Source: Streptococcus gallolyticus (GTDB lineage Bacteria; Bacillota; Bacilli; Lactobacillales; Streptococcaceae). Taken from it: a DNA stretch of 64,000 nt. The translations under genes and the position numbers were made by a program. The stretch is taken from positions 62,001 to 126,000 of the forward strand of contig JAIMFC010000007.1 in assembly GCA_019794795.1 (NCBI GenBank), given 5' to 3'. Positions 35,578 through 44,335 of this stretch are shown here, piece after piece. The notes beneath the pieces are model-generated. The model was not told the DNA's origin and made no database searches. It worked only from the letters and a program-made list of their open reading frames with translations. Numbering within the stretch: the first letter of the stretch is position 1; each line of letters opens with the position of its first letter.

Positions 35578-36321
35578 TTAAAACACCATCTTATAACATG
35601 TGGCTTCAGTTAGAGTCGAAAAACCAAGTTGCTGGGTAAGCAAATGATCCTCTTGATCGGTGAAAAAATACAGAAAGTCAGCATGCTTGTCTTTTGCAGC
35701 TTGGATAGAAGCTTGAAGCAAGGCCTCTTTAATCGTAACAGATAGAGATTCTTCCAAAGAAATCAATCCAAAAATTTCATGGATTTGCTCATTTTTTTGG
35801 CTAGTAAAAACGACTTCAATCGCCACACCTGCTTCTACTGCTACAAAGATCGACCACCTATCCAGCTGTCCACGAAACTGCTCTATATCCCAACCAGTTT
35901 CTGGCACCTTGCCTAACAATTGAGCAAAAAGGGAAACATTTTCTTCTGTAATCGGAACAATTTTCTCAGATAAAAGACTATCAACCGTATTGTTTAGAGA
36001 AAGCACATCAACAAATGATTGATCAATGCAGGGATAGGACTCACTTAGGAATCTGTGGGCACTTCTATTTTCTTTGGGAAAATAGAGTCGGAATTCATAA
36101 GCTGGGTACCGCGCCGTCAAATAATCAATCCATGTTCTTAGCATGTGGAGATTTTCCTCGCTAAACACAAAACTGCATAGTCCCAACTGTTGCGCTTCTT
36201 CCACTACAAAATAATGGCACCAAGCTTGCGCAACTCCCTGGTCTTGATAGACTATGATATGCTCCTCCTCTCGACTCATTCCCTCTTCTGCCCAACGGAA
36301 AAAGTCAGCCTTTGTTTTCAT
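35578..36321 (-). CDS. GNAT-family N-acetyltransferase-like protein
   Basis: A 247-residue cytoplasmic protein with an N-terminal acetyltransferase-like half (EEHIIVYQDQGVAQAWCHYF, RLYFPKENRSAHRFL) and a second similar half ending FFTDQEDHLLTQQLGF. This is a two-domain GNAT arrangement. Motif A is weak, so the assignment is tentative. Its start overlaps the Rgg gene by 17 bases. Confidence 0.55.
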   Translation of the reverse strand: MKTKADFFRWAEEGMSREEEHIIVYQDQGVAQAWCHYFVVEEAQQLGLCSFVFSEENLHMLRTWIDYLTARYPAYEFRLYFPKENRSAHRFLSESYPCIDQSFVDVLSLNNTVDSLLSEKIVPITEENVSLFAQLLGKVPETGWDIEQFRGQLDRWSIFVAVEAGVAIEVVFTSQKNEQIHEIFGLISLEESLSVTIKEALLQASIQAAKDKHADFLYFFTDQEDHLLTQQLGFSTLTEATCYKMVF

Positions 36322-37219
36322 CCCATCGCAAAAGAGAGGTAAGGCTGTTTTTTGTAAATCTTGCTCCTACATGCTTTTTAAAATGTTTTCTATAGGTACG
36401 AGCATGGTGCTGATTACCAATCCAATCCATCGCTTGAATAGCATGAAGCATATCTTCTTGACCGGTTTCATCATGCATTTTAAACTTGAGAAATCCTTTA
36501 ACATAGAGATAAATTAAGCGATGATAGGCATTGCGCTCATTGGATAAGAGAGGACGCAGTAATGTATCATACTGAACCGCCTTAGACACTTCCTCCCTCT
36601 CAGCCAAAGTTAGAATGATATTTAGAAGCGTCACTTCAACAAGATTCTTATGTGTGGGAATATCAAGGTAAAAATCACGCCTTGCCACCACTTCATCTAC
36701 CAAGCGACACATCAAATCAGTGGGATAATACTGATAAAGATTACCAATCAGAATCAACTCATCAATTTGCCAATCTTCTGTACAGAAAAGATGATCAGAC
36801 ACAAAAGCTAAATCTTCCTCCATCATCTGACGGGTAGAATCCAAATCACACAAGGCTCCCTGGAGCAATATGGCATTGAGATGGGCTCGCTTGTTTTGAG
36901 GATTTTCGATAAATAGCTTCTCTTGACTAGATTTCAATTGCTCTAAGGTCTCTGAATCTTCTTGGTAATGCGCACGCGCCATCTGCGACATAAGGTGAAT
37001 TTGATCATTCCTACGATAGTCATTCACTCGGTTCATAAATTGGGTGGGAGTTAATTTTAGCTTTTCCAAAACATAAAAAAATTTTGTAATAGACAGATCT
37101 GAATCCCCACGTTCAAATCGAGATAGTTGAGAGACTGATAGTTGTTCATCTGCCAAGTCTGTCAAGGTCAACTGCTTGTTGAGACGAAACTCTCGAAAAA
37201 TTTCTCCGTAATGACTCAT
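36305..37219 (-). CDS. Rgg/GadR/MutR-family transcriptional regulator
   Basis: A 304-residue regulator with an N-terminal XRE helix-turn-helix (FREFRLNKQLTLTDLADEQLSVSQLSRFERG) and a C-terminal TPR-like all-helical Rgg domain. The ATG at 37219 overlaps the ABC-F stop (ATGA) and GGTAGAGGG precedes it. Rgg proteins often answer short hydrophobic peptides, but no SHP-like gene is visible close by. Cotranscription with the ABC-F and GNAT genes is likely. Confidence 0.85.
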   Translation of the reverse strand: MSHYGEIFREFRLNKQLTLTDLADEQLSVSQLSRFERGDSDLSITKFFYVLEKLKLTPTQFMNRVNDYRRNDQIHLMSQMARAHYQEDSETLEQLKSSQEKLFIENPQNKRAHLNAILLQGALCDLDSTRQMMEEDLAFVSDHLFCTEDWQIDELILIGNLYQYYPTDLMCRLVDEVVARRDFYLDIPTHKNLVEVTLLNIILTLAEREEVSKAVQYDTLLRPLLSNERNAYHRLIYLYVKGFLKFKMHDETGQEDMLHAIQAMDWIGNQHHARTYRKHFKKHVGARFTKNSLTSLLRWDENKG

Positions 37220-39123
37220 CCCTCTACCTGCTCGCTCAGTTCTTCCCATTCTTCCATGAGGTCAACCTGCTCGTTTTGGATGGTTTCCAACTCTTTTTGC
37301 AAATCGGATAGTAGACCAAGTTCATTGATTGTCAGCATTTCTTGGGTAATCTCAGCTTCACGCGCTTCAATGATGTCTAGTCTTTCTTCGATTTCAGTGA
37401 TACGGCGCGTGAGTTTGCGGAGTTCTTTCTGGTTGGCCTTTTGAGTAGCATAATCGTTGACTGGCTGGATCTGATTGACAGCCTCAACTGGCTGATTCTG
37501 AGCTTGAGCCATAACTTCTAGCTCTGCCTTTTTCTCCACATAATAATCATAGTCGCCAAGATATAGGGTAGAGCCTTCCTCCGAAATCTCCAGCACTTTT
37601 GTAGCTACGCGGTTGATGAAGTAACGGTCGTGACTGACGAAGAGCAGGGTACCGTCAAAGTTAATGAGAGCATTTTCCAAGACTTCTTTACTATCAATAT
37701 CCAAGTGGTTGGTCGGCTCATCCAGAATCAGGAAATTATTGTTTTCCATGGACAACTTTGCCAGTAACAGACGCGCTCGTTCACCACCAGACAACATGGC
37801 TACAGACTTCTTGACCTCATCGCCTGAGAAGAGAAAGGCGCCTAGACGATTGCGAATCTCCTCTTCTGGCGTGGTTGGAAAGGCATTCCAGAGCTCATCA
37901 AGTACAGTGTTAGTCCGCGTCAAATTGGTCTGATTTTGGTCATAGTAGCCCGCTTCAACATTTGCGCCGTAGCTTGAAGTTCCCTTGATAAAGGGAATTT
38001 GTCCTACAACAGACTTGATAAAAGTTGATTTTCCGATACCATTTGGACCGACAATGGCAATGGCATCCAATTTTTTAACGTCAAGAGAAATAGGCTCAGC
38101 CAAAACTTGGCCATCGTAACCAATGGCGGTATCTGTTACTGTCAGGACAACATTGCCAGAAACCTTATCGGCCTGAAAGGTCATATTGGCTGACTTTTGA
38201 CCAGTTGTCGGCTTATCCAAACGATCCATTTTTTCCAACTGTTTGCGACGAGCTTGGGCGCGTTTTGTGGTGGAAGCACGGACGATGTTGCGGTTGACAA
38301 AGTCTTCTAACTTAGCAATTTCTTTCTGCTGTTTCTCAAAATTCTTTTCCTCTGTCGCCAATTTCTCCGCCTTGAGGTCCATGAATTTGGAGTAATTTCC
38401 CACATAGCGATCCAAAGAATGCGTAGTCAAGTCATAGGTAATGGTCGCTACCTTGTCCAAGAAATAGCGGTCATGACTAACGATAATGAGGGCGCCTTGG
38501 TAGTTGACCAAGTAAGTTTCTAGCCAAGCAATGGTTTCAATGTCCAAATGGTTGGTTGGCTCGTCCAAGACCAAGAGTTCTGGTTTTTCAAGCAGCATTT
38601 TAGCCAGAGCCAGACGGGTATTTTGCCCACCAGACAAATCAGAAATGGGCATGCCCCACATGGTTTGGTCGAACTTAAATCCATTCAAAATAGCACGAAT
38701 ATCACTTTCATAGGTGAACCCACCACGTAGACGAAATTCCTCAGACAACAGGTCATAGGTCTTCATGAGTTGGTCAAGTTCCTCACCTGACAGCTCCCCC
38801 ATTTGCAACTCCATATCCCGTAGCTTTTTCTCAGTCTGACGTAGATCATCAAAGACATGAAGCATTTCATCGTAAATCGTATTTTCTGATAAAAAACGGC
38901 TATCCTGTGCCAAATAAGACAAGGTGAGGTCGCGTTTGGTATTGAGTTCACCAGAAGTTGGCGCTTCTTCTCCCACCAAAATTTTCAAAAGAGTTGACTT
39001 ACCAGCCCCATTTCGCCCTACTAAGGCAATCCGGTCTCGCTCATCCACTTGAATGTTAATATTGTCAAATAAGACATCGCCCGAAAATGAGCGCTCAATT
39101 TTATTTCCACTAAGTATAATCAT
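37216..39123 (-). CDS. ABC-F family ATPase
   Basis: Soluble tandem ABC ATPase of the translation-associated ABC-F class, 635 residues, no membrane spans. Cassette 1 has GRNGAGKST and LSGGQNTRLALAK; cassette 2 has GPNGIGKST and LSGGERARLLLAK; both have LDEPTNHLDI. A linker between them is the tRNA-interacting PtIM. The C-terminal 90 residues form an acidic coiled coil (RRITEIEERLDIIEAR...). A ribosome-rescue or factor role is inferred; antibiotic-resistance function cannot be claimed. Confidence 0.92.
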   Translation of the reverse strand: MIILSGNKIERSFSGDVLFDNINIQVDERDRIALVGRNGAGKSTLLKILVGEEAPTSGELNTKRDLTLSYLAQDSRFLSENTIYDEMLHVFDDLRQTEKKLRDMELQMGELSGEELDQLMKTYDLLSEEFRLRGGFTYESDIRAILNGFKFDQTMWGMPISDLSGGQNTRLALAKMLLEKPELLVLDEPTNHLDIETIAWLETYLVNYQGALIIVSHDRYFLDKVATITYDLTTHSLDRYVGNYSKFMDLKAEKLATEEKNFEKQQKEIAKLEDFVNRNIVRASTTKRAQARRKQLEKMDRLDKPTTGQKSANMTFQADKVSGNVVLTVTDTAIGYDGQVLAEPISLDVKKLDAIAIVGPNGIGKSTFIKSVVGQIPFIKGTSSYGANVEAGYYDQNQTNLTRTNTVLDELWNAFPTTPEEEIRNRLGAFLFSGDEVKKSVAMLSGGERARLLLAKLSMENNNFLILDEPTNHLDIDSKEVLENALINFDGTLLFVSHDRYFINRVATKVLEISEEGSTLYLGDYDYYVEKKAELEVMAQAQNQPVEAVNQIQPVNDYATQKANQKELRKLTRRITEIEERLDIIEAREAEITQEMLTINELGLLSDLQKELETIQNEQVDLMEEWEELSEQVEG

Positions 39124-39175
39124 GTTTTTATTTTATCAAAAATAGGCCCATCTAGCTATATAAAGAGAGCAAAAA

Positions 39176-39196
39176 AAGACGGCTGAAAACCGTCTT
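39176..39196 (-). terminator. Terminator after small membrane-protein gene
   Basis: AAGACGG, loop TTTTCAG, CCGTCTT, then TTTTTG on the minus strand. Confidence 0.85.
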
Positions 39197-39197
39197 C

Positions 39198-39470
39198 TTA
39201 TCTATCTTTTCGAAAAAGCGAAATAGAATTTATTAGAATCAAAGCAACCGTGCAGCCCCATAATGCCGTAGACATTGTTGGCATAATATCCATGAGGCCA
39301 CTCCAGTCTTCTTGAAGAACCCGTCTACTACTATCCGCGTAAAAGGCATACAGAGTCAGGGCTGTCAGTGATAGACTGACAAAACTATAGTAAAGTCCTC
39401 GCTTCTGATTTAACAGATTTAAAAAGCAAAGATGATGGCTCCAAATGCAAAAATCATCCACATAATGCAT
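39198..39470 (-). pseudogene. Small membrane protein, N-terminal frameshift
   Basis: The open frame gives 90 residues whose first 16 (MHYVDDFCIWSHHLCF) are hydrophilic and odd. From residue 17 the protein is a normal two-span membrane protein (NQKRGLYYSFVSLSL..., LWGCTVALILINSI). One frame over, an ATG at 39463 reads MWMIFAFGAIIFAF, a plausible first span, and then meets TAA at 39419-39421 after a run of five T. One extra T would join this span to the LNLLNQKRGL part. So one base has probably been lost. Immediately follows the acetyltransferase gene. Function unknown. Confidence 0.65.
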
Positions 39471-39472
39471 TT

Positions 39473-39904
39473 CTACCTTGATTCTAAATATTTAACCAGA
39501 TAAATCTTTTCAACACCCTTAAAAGGCATATCTTTTAAGCGTCCGAATTCTTGATAGCCAAATTTCTCATAGAAGGCCTGCGCTTGATAGGATTCCGTCG
39601 AAATTGTGATAACGTGGACTCCCTTTTGCCGTGCCCAGTCTTCCATTTCATTCATCAAGCGCGTGCCAATCCCTTCTTTTCGGTGGTTCAACTTCACTGC
39701 CAACTCTGATAAATGCAGACTATCAAACAATTTCTTGGCGATCAATCCAGCCACGACTTTTTCTTCTCTAATCGCCTGCAAAACCAGTTGGTCTGAATGT
39801 TTTTCAATTTCCAACTTATGCCCTAAAACTTGTTCATCATATTGGTCGAGAAAGCGTTGAATATGTGCCTGTGTTGTGCCCGCATCAGCATAGTGAATTT
39901 CCAT
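39473..39904 (-). CDS. GNAT family N-acetyltransferase
   Basis: A 143-residue acetyltransferase. The acetyl-CoA pocket is LNHRKEGIGTRLMNEMEDWARQKG with the R/Q-x-x-G-x-G/A core. YQAQAFYEKFGYQEFG is the usual C-terminal signature. Substrate unknown. Its ATG overlaps the esterase stop. Confidence 0.9.
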   Translation of the reverse strand: MEIHYADAGTTQAHIQRFLDQYDEQVLGHKLEIEKHSDQLVLQAIREEKVVAGLIAKKLFDSLHLSELAVKLNHRKEGIGTRLMNEMEDWARQKGVHVITISTESYQAQAFYEKFGYQEFGRLKDMPFKGVEKIYLVKYLESR

Positions 39905-40686
39905 TAGGACAACCTTTCTTCTTTTACATAATGAATCGGCAGCATTTCTAGAAAGATTTCAATTTGTTTTTCCCAATAATACCAATCGTGTGTCCCGTGG
40001 TCCGTGCGATAGGTAATATCCAGTCCCTGGTCTTCAAAATGCTTGACTGCTTGATTGTTAGCAGAGTAAAGAAAGTCCTCCTTGCCACACCAGGCATAAA
40101 ACTTGGTTTTGCCATCCGCATGCTCAACCATATTCAAGAGATTATCTTGACTAGCATCGAACTCCTCTATATTACCAAAAATCCCTTCCCAATAAGGGCG
40201 ATTATTCTCAATCTCCACCAAACGCTGATCATCAAACATGAGGGCGCCTGAGAATGAACCAGCGTAGGCAAAGCGATTGCTGAGAAAAGCTAGCTTAAAG
40301 GCACCGTAACCGCCCATGGACAGACCCGCAATAAAGGTTTTCTCCCGTTTTTGCGTCATGTTTGGGAAAAATCGTTTGAGCACCGCAGGCAGTTCTTCTA
40401 CTACCGCATCGTAATACTTAACGCCATACTTGGTATTGGTATACCAGCCATTTTGTGTATCAGGCATAACGATGATCAGGTTGGTCTTGCGCACCAAGCG
40501 CTCCAAGTTTGTCCGTGAACGCCATGAATTGTGATTGCCCCCCATACCGTGTAAAAGGTAGAGAACCGGAATGTCTGTATCTGTCACTTCTGCCAGATCC
40601 AACTGGTCTGCATCTGGGTAGATGACGGATACTTGACGATATTGTCCCAAAACCGCAGACGAATACTCTATTTCAAAAACTGCCAT
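39904..40686 (-). CDS. Alpha/beta-hydrolase esterase (EstA-like)
   Basis: A 260-residue esterase of the S-formylglutathione hydrolase / tributyrin-esterase type. Nucleophile Ser is in [10 protein letters not shown], oxyanion part in [12 protein letters not shown] and the catalytic His in [12 protein letters not shown]. No signal peptide, so cytoplasmic. It lies 59 bases after the RNase J2 stop, behind that gene's terminator. Confidence 0.88.
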   Translation of the reverse strand: MAVFEIEYSSAVLGQYRQVSVIYPDADQLDLAEVTDTDIPVLYLLHGMGGNHNSWRSRTNLERLVRKTNLIIVMPDTQNGWYTNTKYGVKYYDAVVEELPAVLKRFFPNMTQKREKTFIAGLSMGGYGAFKLAFLSNRFAYAGSFSGALMFDDQRLVEIENNRPYWEGIFGNIEEFDASQDNLLNMVEHADGKTKFYAWCGKEDFLYSANNQAVKHFEDQGLDITYRTDHGTHDWYYWEKQIEIFLEMLPIHYVKEERLS

Positions 40687-40711
40687 AAAAACTCCTTTTA
40701 CGTATGTGAAA

Positions 40712-40731
40712 AGCTGGAACTTGGTCCCAGC
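40712..40731 (-). terminator. Terminator of RNase J2 gene
   Basis: GCTGGGACC / AAGTTCCAGC hairpin followed by TTTTC on the minus strand. Confidence 0.7.
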
Positions 40732-40745
40732 CTTTGATTAAATGA

Positions 40746-42407
40746 TTACTTGACTTCCATAATGACTGGAAGGACTGCTGGACGACGTTTGGTTTGGTCA
40801 TAGAGATACTTAGACAAGTCATCGCGTACAGCTGACTTGAGCTCTCCCCAGTCAAAGCTATCTTTGGTAAAGTATTTTTCCACAGCACTGTTCACCACAT
40901 CCGCTGCTTCACGCAAGATATCCTTGCTCTTCTTGACATAGACAAATCCACGAGTGTGGACACGCGCTTTAGAAATAATCTTCTTCTCACGCTTGTTAAC
41001 TGTGAGTGCCACGATAAAGATACCATCTTCTGAGAGGATTTTACGATCCCGAAGGACTATATTGCCCACATCGCCCATGGCATTTCCGTCAATCATGACA
41101 TCCCCAGCTGGTACAGAACCATTGTGGACAAAGTCGCCTTGTTCGTAACTCATGACATCGCCACGTTTGACAATGAAAATATTCTCTGGGAACATACCGA
41201 TTTCAAGAGCTGCATTAGCATGGGCATCCAATTGACGGTACTCACCTTGAATTGGAAAGAGGAATTTTGGTCGAAGAATATTGAGCATGAGCTGCAAATC
41301 ACGGGCATTCCCATGACCAGACACGCGTAAGTTTTTCGTGATAGACTTGACCACACCGCCCGCTTGGTAGACCATATTTTCCACACGAGCGACAACAGCT
41401 TCTTTAGAAATACTTGGTGTGGTAACGATATAAACCAAGTCTCCGTCTTTGATTTCCACATAGCGGTGACGGCCGATAGACATCTTGCGCAGACCGTTCA
41501 AAGGCTCGCCCATACGACCTGTTTCTAAGATAATGAGTTCATTATCTTCAAACTTAGACATTTCTTTTGGCTTGATAAGTAACCGCTCGCTGACCAGACG
41601 TAATTTTTTCAAGTTAATAGCTGTGCGGACAATGTTTTCCACATCATGACCTGTCAAAACTACACGACGACCAGTCGCCTCTGCTGCATCAAAAATCTGT
41701 TGGATACGAGCAATATTACTGGCAACTGCAGCAACAATCACACGACCATCCCAATCTGCAATAGTATCTAAAATTTCATTGGCTTCCTCATGCATGCTAG
41801 CAACTTGGATATGGCTTTCTGCATTTGCTGAAGCGGATAAAAGCGCAAGCACACCTTCACGACCAATTTCAGCCAAGCGTGAAAAGTCTGTCTTGTAGAA
41901 TGGATCTGCTGCTTGGTCAAACTTGAAATCGCCTGTGTAGACGATATTGCCCTCGTCCGTCTTCACCACAATTCCCAAACTTTCTGGAATAGAGTGGGTT
42001 GTCTTGAAAAATGATACTTGAGTGGCTCCAAAGTCAATCTCAGCCTTGGCATTGATAACGTGGAAATCGTTGAACTTCTTAGTAGCTGGGTAGTTTTTGA
42101 CGAAAAGTTTGGCCAACTCAATGGTCAAATGTGAACCGAAAACAGGTACCTTCACTTTTTCAAGCAAGTAAGGCAGAGCTCCGATAGCATCGGCGTGTCC
42201 GTGGGTCAAGAAGACACCTGCAACACGGTTTTTATTTTCAATCAAGTAATCAAAGTTTGGCACGATGACATCCACACCCAATTGTTCATTTTCAGGGTAT
42301 TTGAGACCAGCGTCCAAGACAAAAATCTGTTCATTGACCTCAGCGATGTAGAGATTTTTTCCGTTTTCTCTGACACCACCCAGGGCAACAATTTTTATTT
42401 CACTCAT
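40746..42407 (-). CDS. rnjB: Ribonuclease J2
   Basis: Metallo-beta-lactamase/beta-CASP RNase, 553 residues. The metal motif reads LTHGHADAIG, so the second aspartate-histidine of H-x-H-x-D-H is lost (Ala instead of His). The later motif is PIQGEYR where RNase J1 has PVHGEYR. Both losses are typical of RNase J2, which has weak activity and works as a partner of J1 in mRNA decay. The beta-CASP domain and the C-terminal KARVHTRGFVYVKKS dimer part are intact. Promoter and 100-base leader upstream; rnjA is not in the window. Confidence 0.9.
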   Translation of the reverse strand: MSEIKIVALGGVRENGKNLYIAEVNEQIFVLDAGLKYPENEQLGVDVIVPNFDYLIENKNRVAGVFLTHGHADAIGALPYLLEKVKVPVFGSHLTIELAKLFVKNYPATKKFNDFHVINAKAEIDFGATQVSFFKTTHSIPESLGIVVKTDEGNIVYTGDFKFDQAADPFYKTDFSRLAEIGREGVLALLSASANAESHIQVASMHEEANEILDTIADWDGRVIVAAVASNIARIQQIFDAAEATGRRVVLTGHDVENIVRTAINLKKLRLVSERLLIKPKEMSKFEDNELIILETGRMGEPLNGLRKMSIGRHRYVEIKDGDLVYIVTTPSISKEAVVARVENMVYQAGGVVKSITKNLRVSGHGNARDLQLMLNILRPKFLFPIQGEYRQLDAHANAALEIGMFPENIFIVKRGDVMSYEQGDFVHNGSVPAGDVMIDGNAMGDVGNIVLRDRKILSEDGIFIVALTVNKREKKIISKARVHTRGFVYVKKSKDILREAADVVNSAVEKYFTKDSFDWGELKSAVRDDLSKYLYDQTKRRPAVLPVIMEVK

Positions 42408-42511
42408 GTGAACTCCTTTTTGAGTTTATTTTTTTACAAACGGTCCTTGCGTCCAATTTTTTCTGGTTGGCAAGTCGAATTACAGCCTGCGATTGCTCGC
42501 ATATCAGCTAT

Positions 42512-42540
42512 ATTATACACTGTTTTCATCATTTTTTCAA
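42512..42540 (-). promoter_or_regulatory. Promoter of rnjB
   Basis: TTGAAA (42535-42540), 17-base spacer, TATAAT (42512-42517). A start near 42505 gives a leader of about 95 bases, in which a 22-codon frame (M-R-A-I-A-G-C-N...) opens but has no clear ribosome binding site. Confidence 0.75.
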
Positions 42541-42663
42541 AAAATCAAGCAGCTTGCTATCACAAAAATATATCCATTCTTAAAAACAGCGAATCCGTAT
42601 TTGAAAAATCTCTAGGTAACGAAACTAATAAAACTTTAACCTAACATCCTTGTATAGAAAAAA

Positions 42664-42681
42664 CAACCCACTGACAGGTTG
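42664..42681 (-). terminator. Terminator of trpXYZ-like operon
   Basis: CAACC, loop TGTCAG, TGGGTTG then TTTTTTC on the minus strand after the ATPase stop. The rest of 42408-42692 is the rnjB leader and promoter. Confidence 0.82.
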
Positions 42682-42692
42682 CATTTTCATTT

Positions 42693-43451
42693 CTACTCAA
42701 AAAATTGGTAATAATCTTCTAATTTCATCTGTGATTTTTGATCATGTGCCATGTCCTGCACAATTTTTCCATCTTTCATGACAATGAGACGATTGCCATA
42801 TTTGAGAGCATCCTCCATATGATGGGTAATCATGAGGGCCGTCAACTGACTGGCTTCAATCAACTCTTGGCTCAAATTCATGAGCGACACACTGGTTTTA
42901 GGGTCAAGGGCCGCTGTATGTTCATCCAAAAGCAGTAAATCTGGCTGGGTCAAGGTAGACATGAGGAGACTGAGGGCTTGACGTTGTCCGCCCGACAAGA
43001 GACCCGCAGGTGTTTCCACATGTTTTTCCAGACCGTTACCAATTCGGCTGACTAACTGGGTAAATCCCTCAGTATATTTGTGCAGATTTCGTGAAACAAG
43101 ACCTCGTTTTTGACCGCGGAACTTAGCAATCAAGAGATTTTCTGCTACCGTCATGCGAGGAGCTGTTCCCATTTTAGGATCTTGGAAGACACGCGCCAGA
43201 TACTTAGCACGCTTTTCAGCCGGCCAATTGGTCACGTCCTCACCCAAAATGTAGACAGATCCACTCGTCAAGGTCAAGGTCCCCGCAATCACATTGAAGA
43301 GAGTCGATTTACCAGCACCATTTCCACCGAGAATGGTAATAAAATCTTGCTCGTAAATGGTCAAATTGACATTGTTCAGAATGACTTTATCCTCATCAAA
43401 GCCATTGTTGACAATCTTTGTTGCATTTTTTAATTCGACAATTGCTTTCAT
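42693..43451 (-). CDS. ABC transporter ATPase, TrpZ-like
   Basis: Nucleotide-binding subunit of the T-box-controlled importer, 252 residues. Walker A LGGNGAGKST, signature LLSGGQRQALSLLM, Walker B LLLLDEHTAALDP and the switch His in MITHHMEDAL. Start overlaps the permease stop by four bases. Last gene of the operon, followed by a terminator. Confidence 0.93.
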   Translation of the reverse strand: MKAIVELKNATKIVNNGFDEDKVILNNVNLTIYEQDFITILGGNGAGKSTLFNVIAGTLTLTSGSVYILGEDVTNWPAEKRAKYLARVFQDPKMGTAPRMTVAENLLIAKFRGQKRGLVSRNLHKYTEGFTQLVSRIGNGLEKHVETPAGLLSGGQRQALSLLMSTLTQPDLLLLDEHTAALDPKTSVSLMNLSQELIEASQLTALMITHHMEDALKYGNRLIVMKDGKIVQDMAHDQKSQMKLEDYYQFFE

Positions 43452-44317
43452 CGTGATAAGGTCACCCCCTTAAAGAATTTTTCCTTGAGAACTGGAATCA
43501 AGAGACAGAATGCCAAGACAAGAGCACTAAAGAGCTTGAGGTAGTTGGTATTGAAACCAAGGACAATCACAGCCGTAATCAAGAATTGGTAGAAGATGGA
43601 GCCAACTACAATGGCAATCAGGCGTTCCAAGAGGGTTAAGCCTGTTGAATAAAGAACTTCCCCCACGATAATACTAGCAAGTCCGATAACGATGACCCCA
43701 ATTCCCTTTGAAATGTCCGCATAGCCATCCTGTTGACTGACCAAGGCACCTGCAAGGGCAATGAGACCGTTTGACAAGACCAAGCCCATGACCTCCATAC
43801 GGTCCGTGTTAATGCCAAAACTCTTAGCCATATCTCGGTTATCCCCCGTTGCGATATAGGCCTGCCCAATACGGGTATAAAGGAAATAAATCAAGCCACC
43901 GATGACTAAGAACACCGCAATCAAGCCCAGCGCCAGCAGATTGACATCCGCCTTAAATGGAAAAAAGTCTGGTAAGGTTTTAATGTCAAGAAGACCGAGA
44001 TTGGCCCGTCCCATGAGCATAAGCATGATGGAGTTACAAGATGTCATGACCAAAATTCCAGCCAAAATCGTCGGAATTTTTCCCTTTGTATAGAGAAGTC
44101 CTGTTGCCAAACCAGCCACACAGCCTGCCAAGGCACCAGCCAAGGTTGATAAAAGTGGGTCTAGTCCCTGATTCATAAGGGTAACAGCCACGGCTCCTCC
44201 TAGTGGAAAGGAGCCCTCTGTCGTCATGTCTGGAAAGTTCAAAATGCGGAAGGTCAGGTAGATTCCTAGTCCTAGAATCCCCCATAATAAACCTTGTGAT
44301 ACAGATGAAATAATCAT
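43448..44317 (-). CDS. ABC transporter permease, TrpY-like
   Basis: Membrane permease, 289 residues, seven to nine spans. Paralogue of the truncated gene at 1-643 with about half of residues shared in the aligned part: GLLWGILGLGIYLTFRILNFPDM, GLVLSNGLIALAGALVSQQDGYADI. The second motif includes the cytoplasmic ATPase-contact loop. Works with the receptor and ATPase on either side. AAAGAGACGATT precedes the ATG. Confidence 0.92.
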   Translation of the reverse strand: MIISSVSQGLLWGILGLGIYLTFRILNFPDMTTEGSFPLGGAVAVTLMNQGLDPLLSTLAGALAGCVAGLATGLLYTKGKIPTILAGILVMTSCNSIMLMLMGRANLGLLDIKTLPDFFPFKADVNLLALGLIAVFLVIGGLIYFLYTRIGQAYIATGDNRDMAKSFGINTDRMEVMGLVLSNGLIALAGALVSQQDGYADISKGIGVIVIGLASIIVGEVLYSTGLTLLERLIAIVVGSIFYQFLITAVIVLGFNTNYLKLFSALVLAFCLLIPVLKEKFFKGVTLSR

Positions 44318-44335
44318 AATCGTCTCTTTCTAACA

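Noticed and set aside
36305-37219. SHP peptide gene near the Rgg regulator
   Set aside because: Looked for a short hydrophobic peptide frame next to the gene; flanks are filled by overlapping genes and none is visible.
42430-42500. 22-codon frame in the rnjB leader
   Set aside because: No amino acid run, no downstream terminator and no ribosome binding site.
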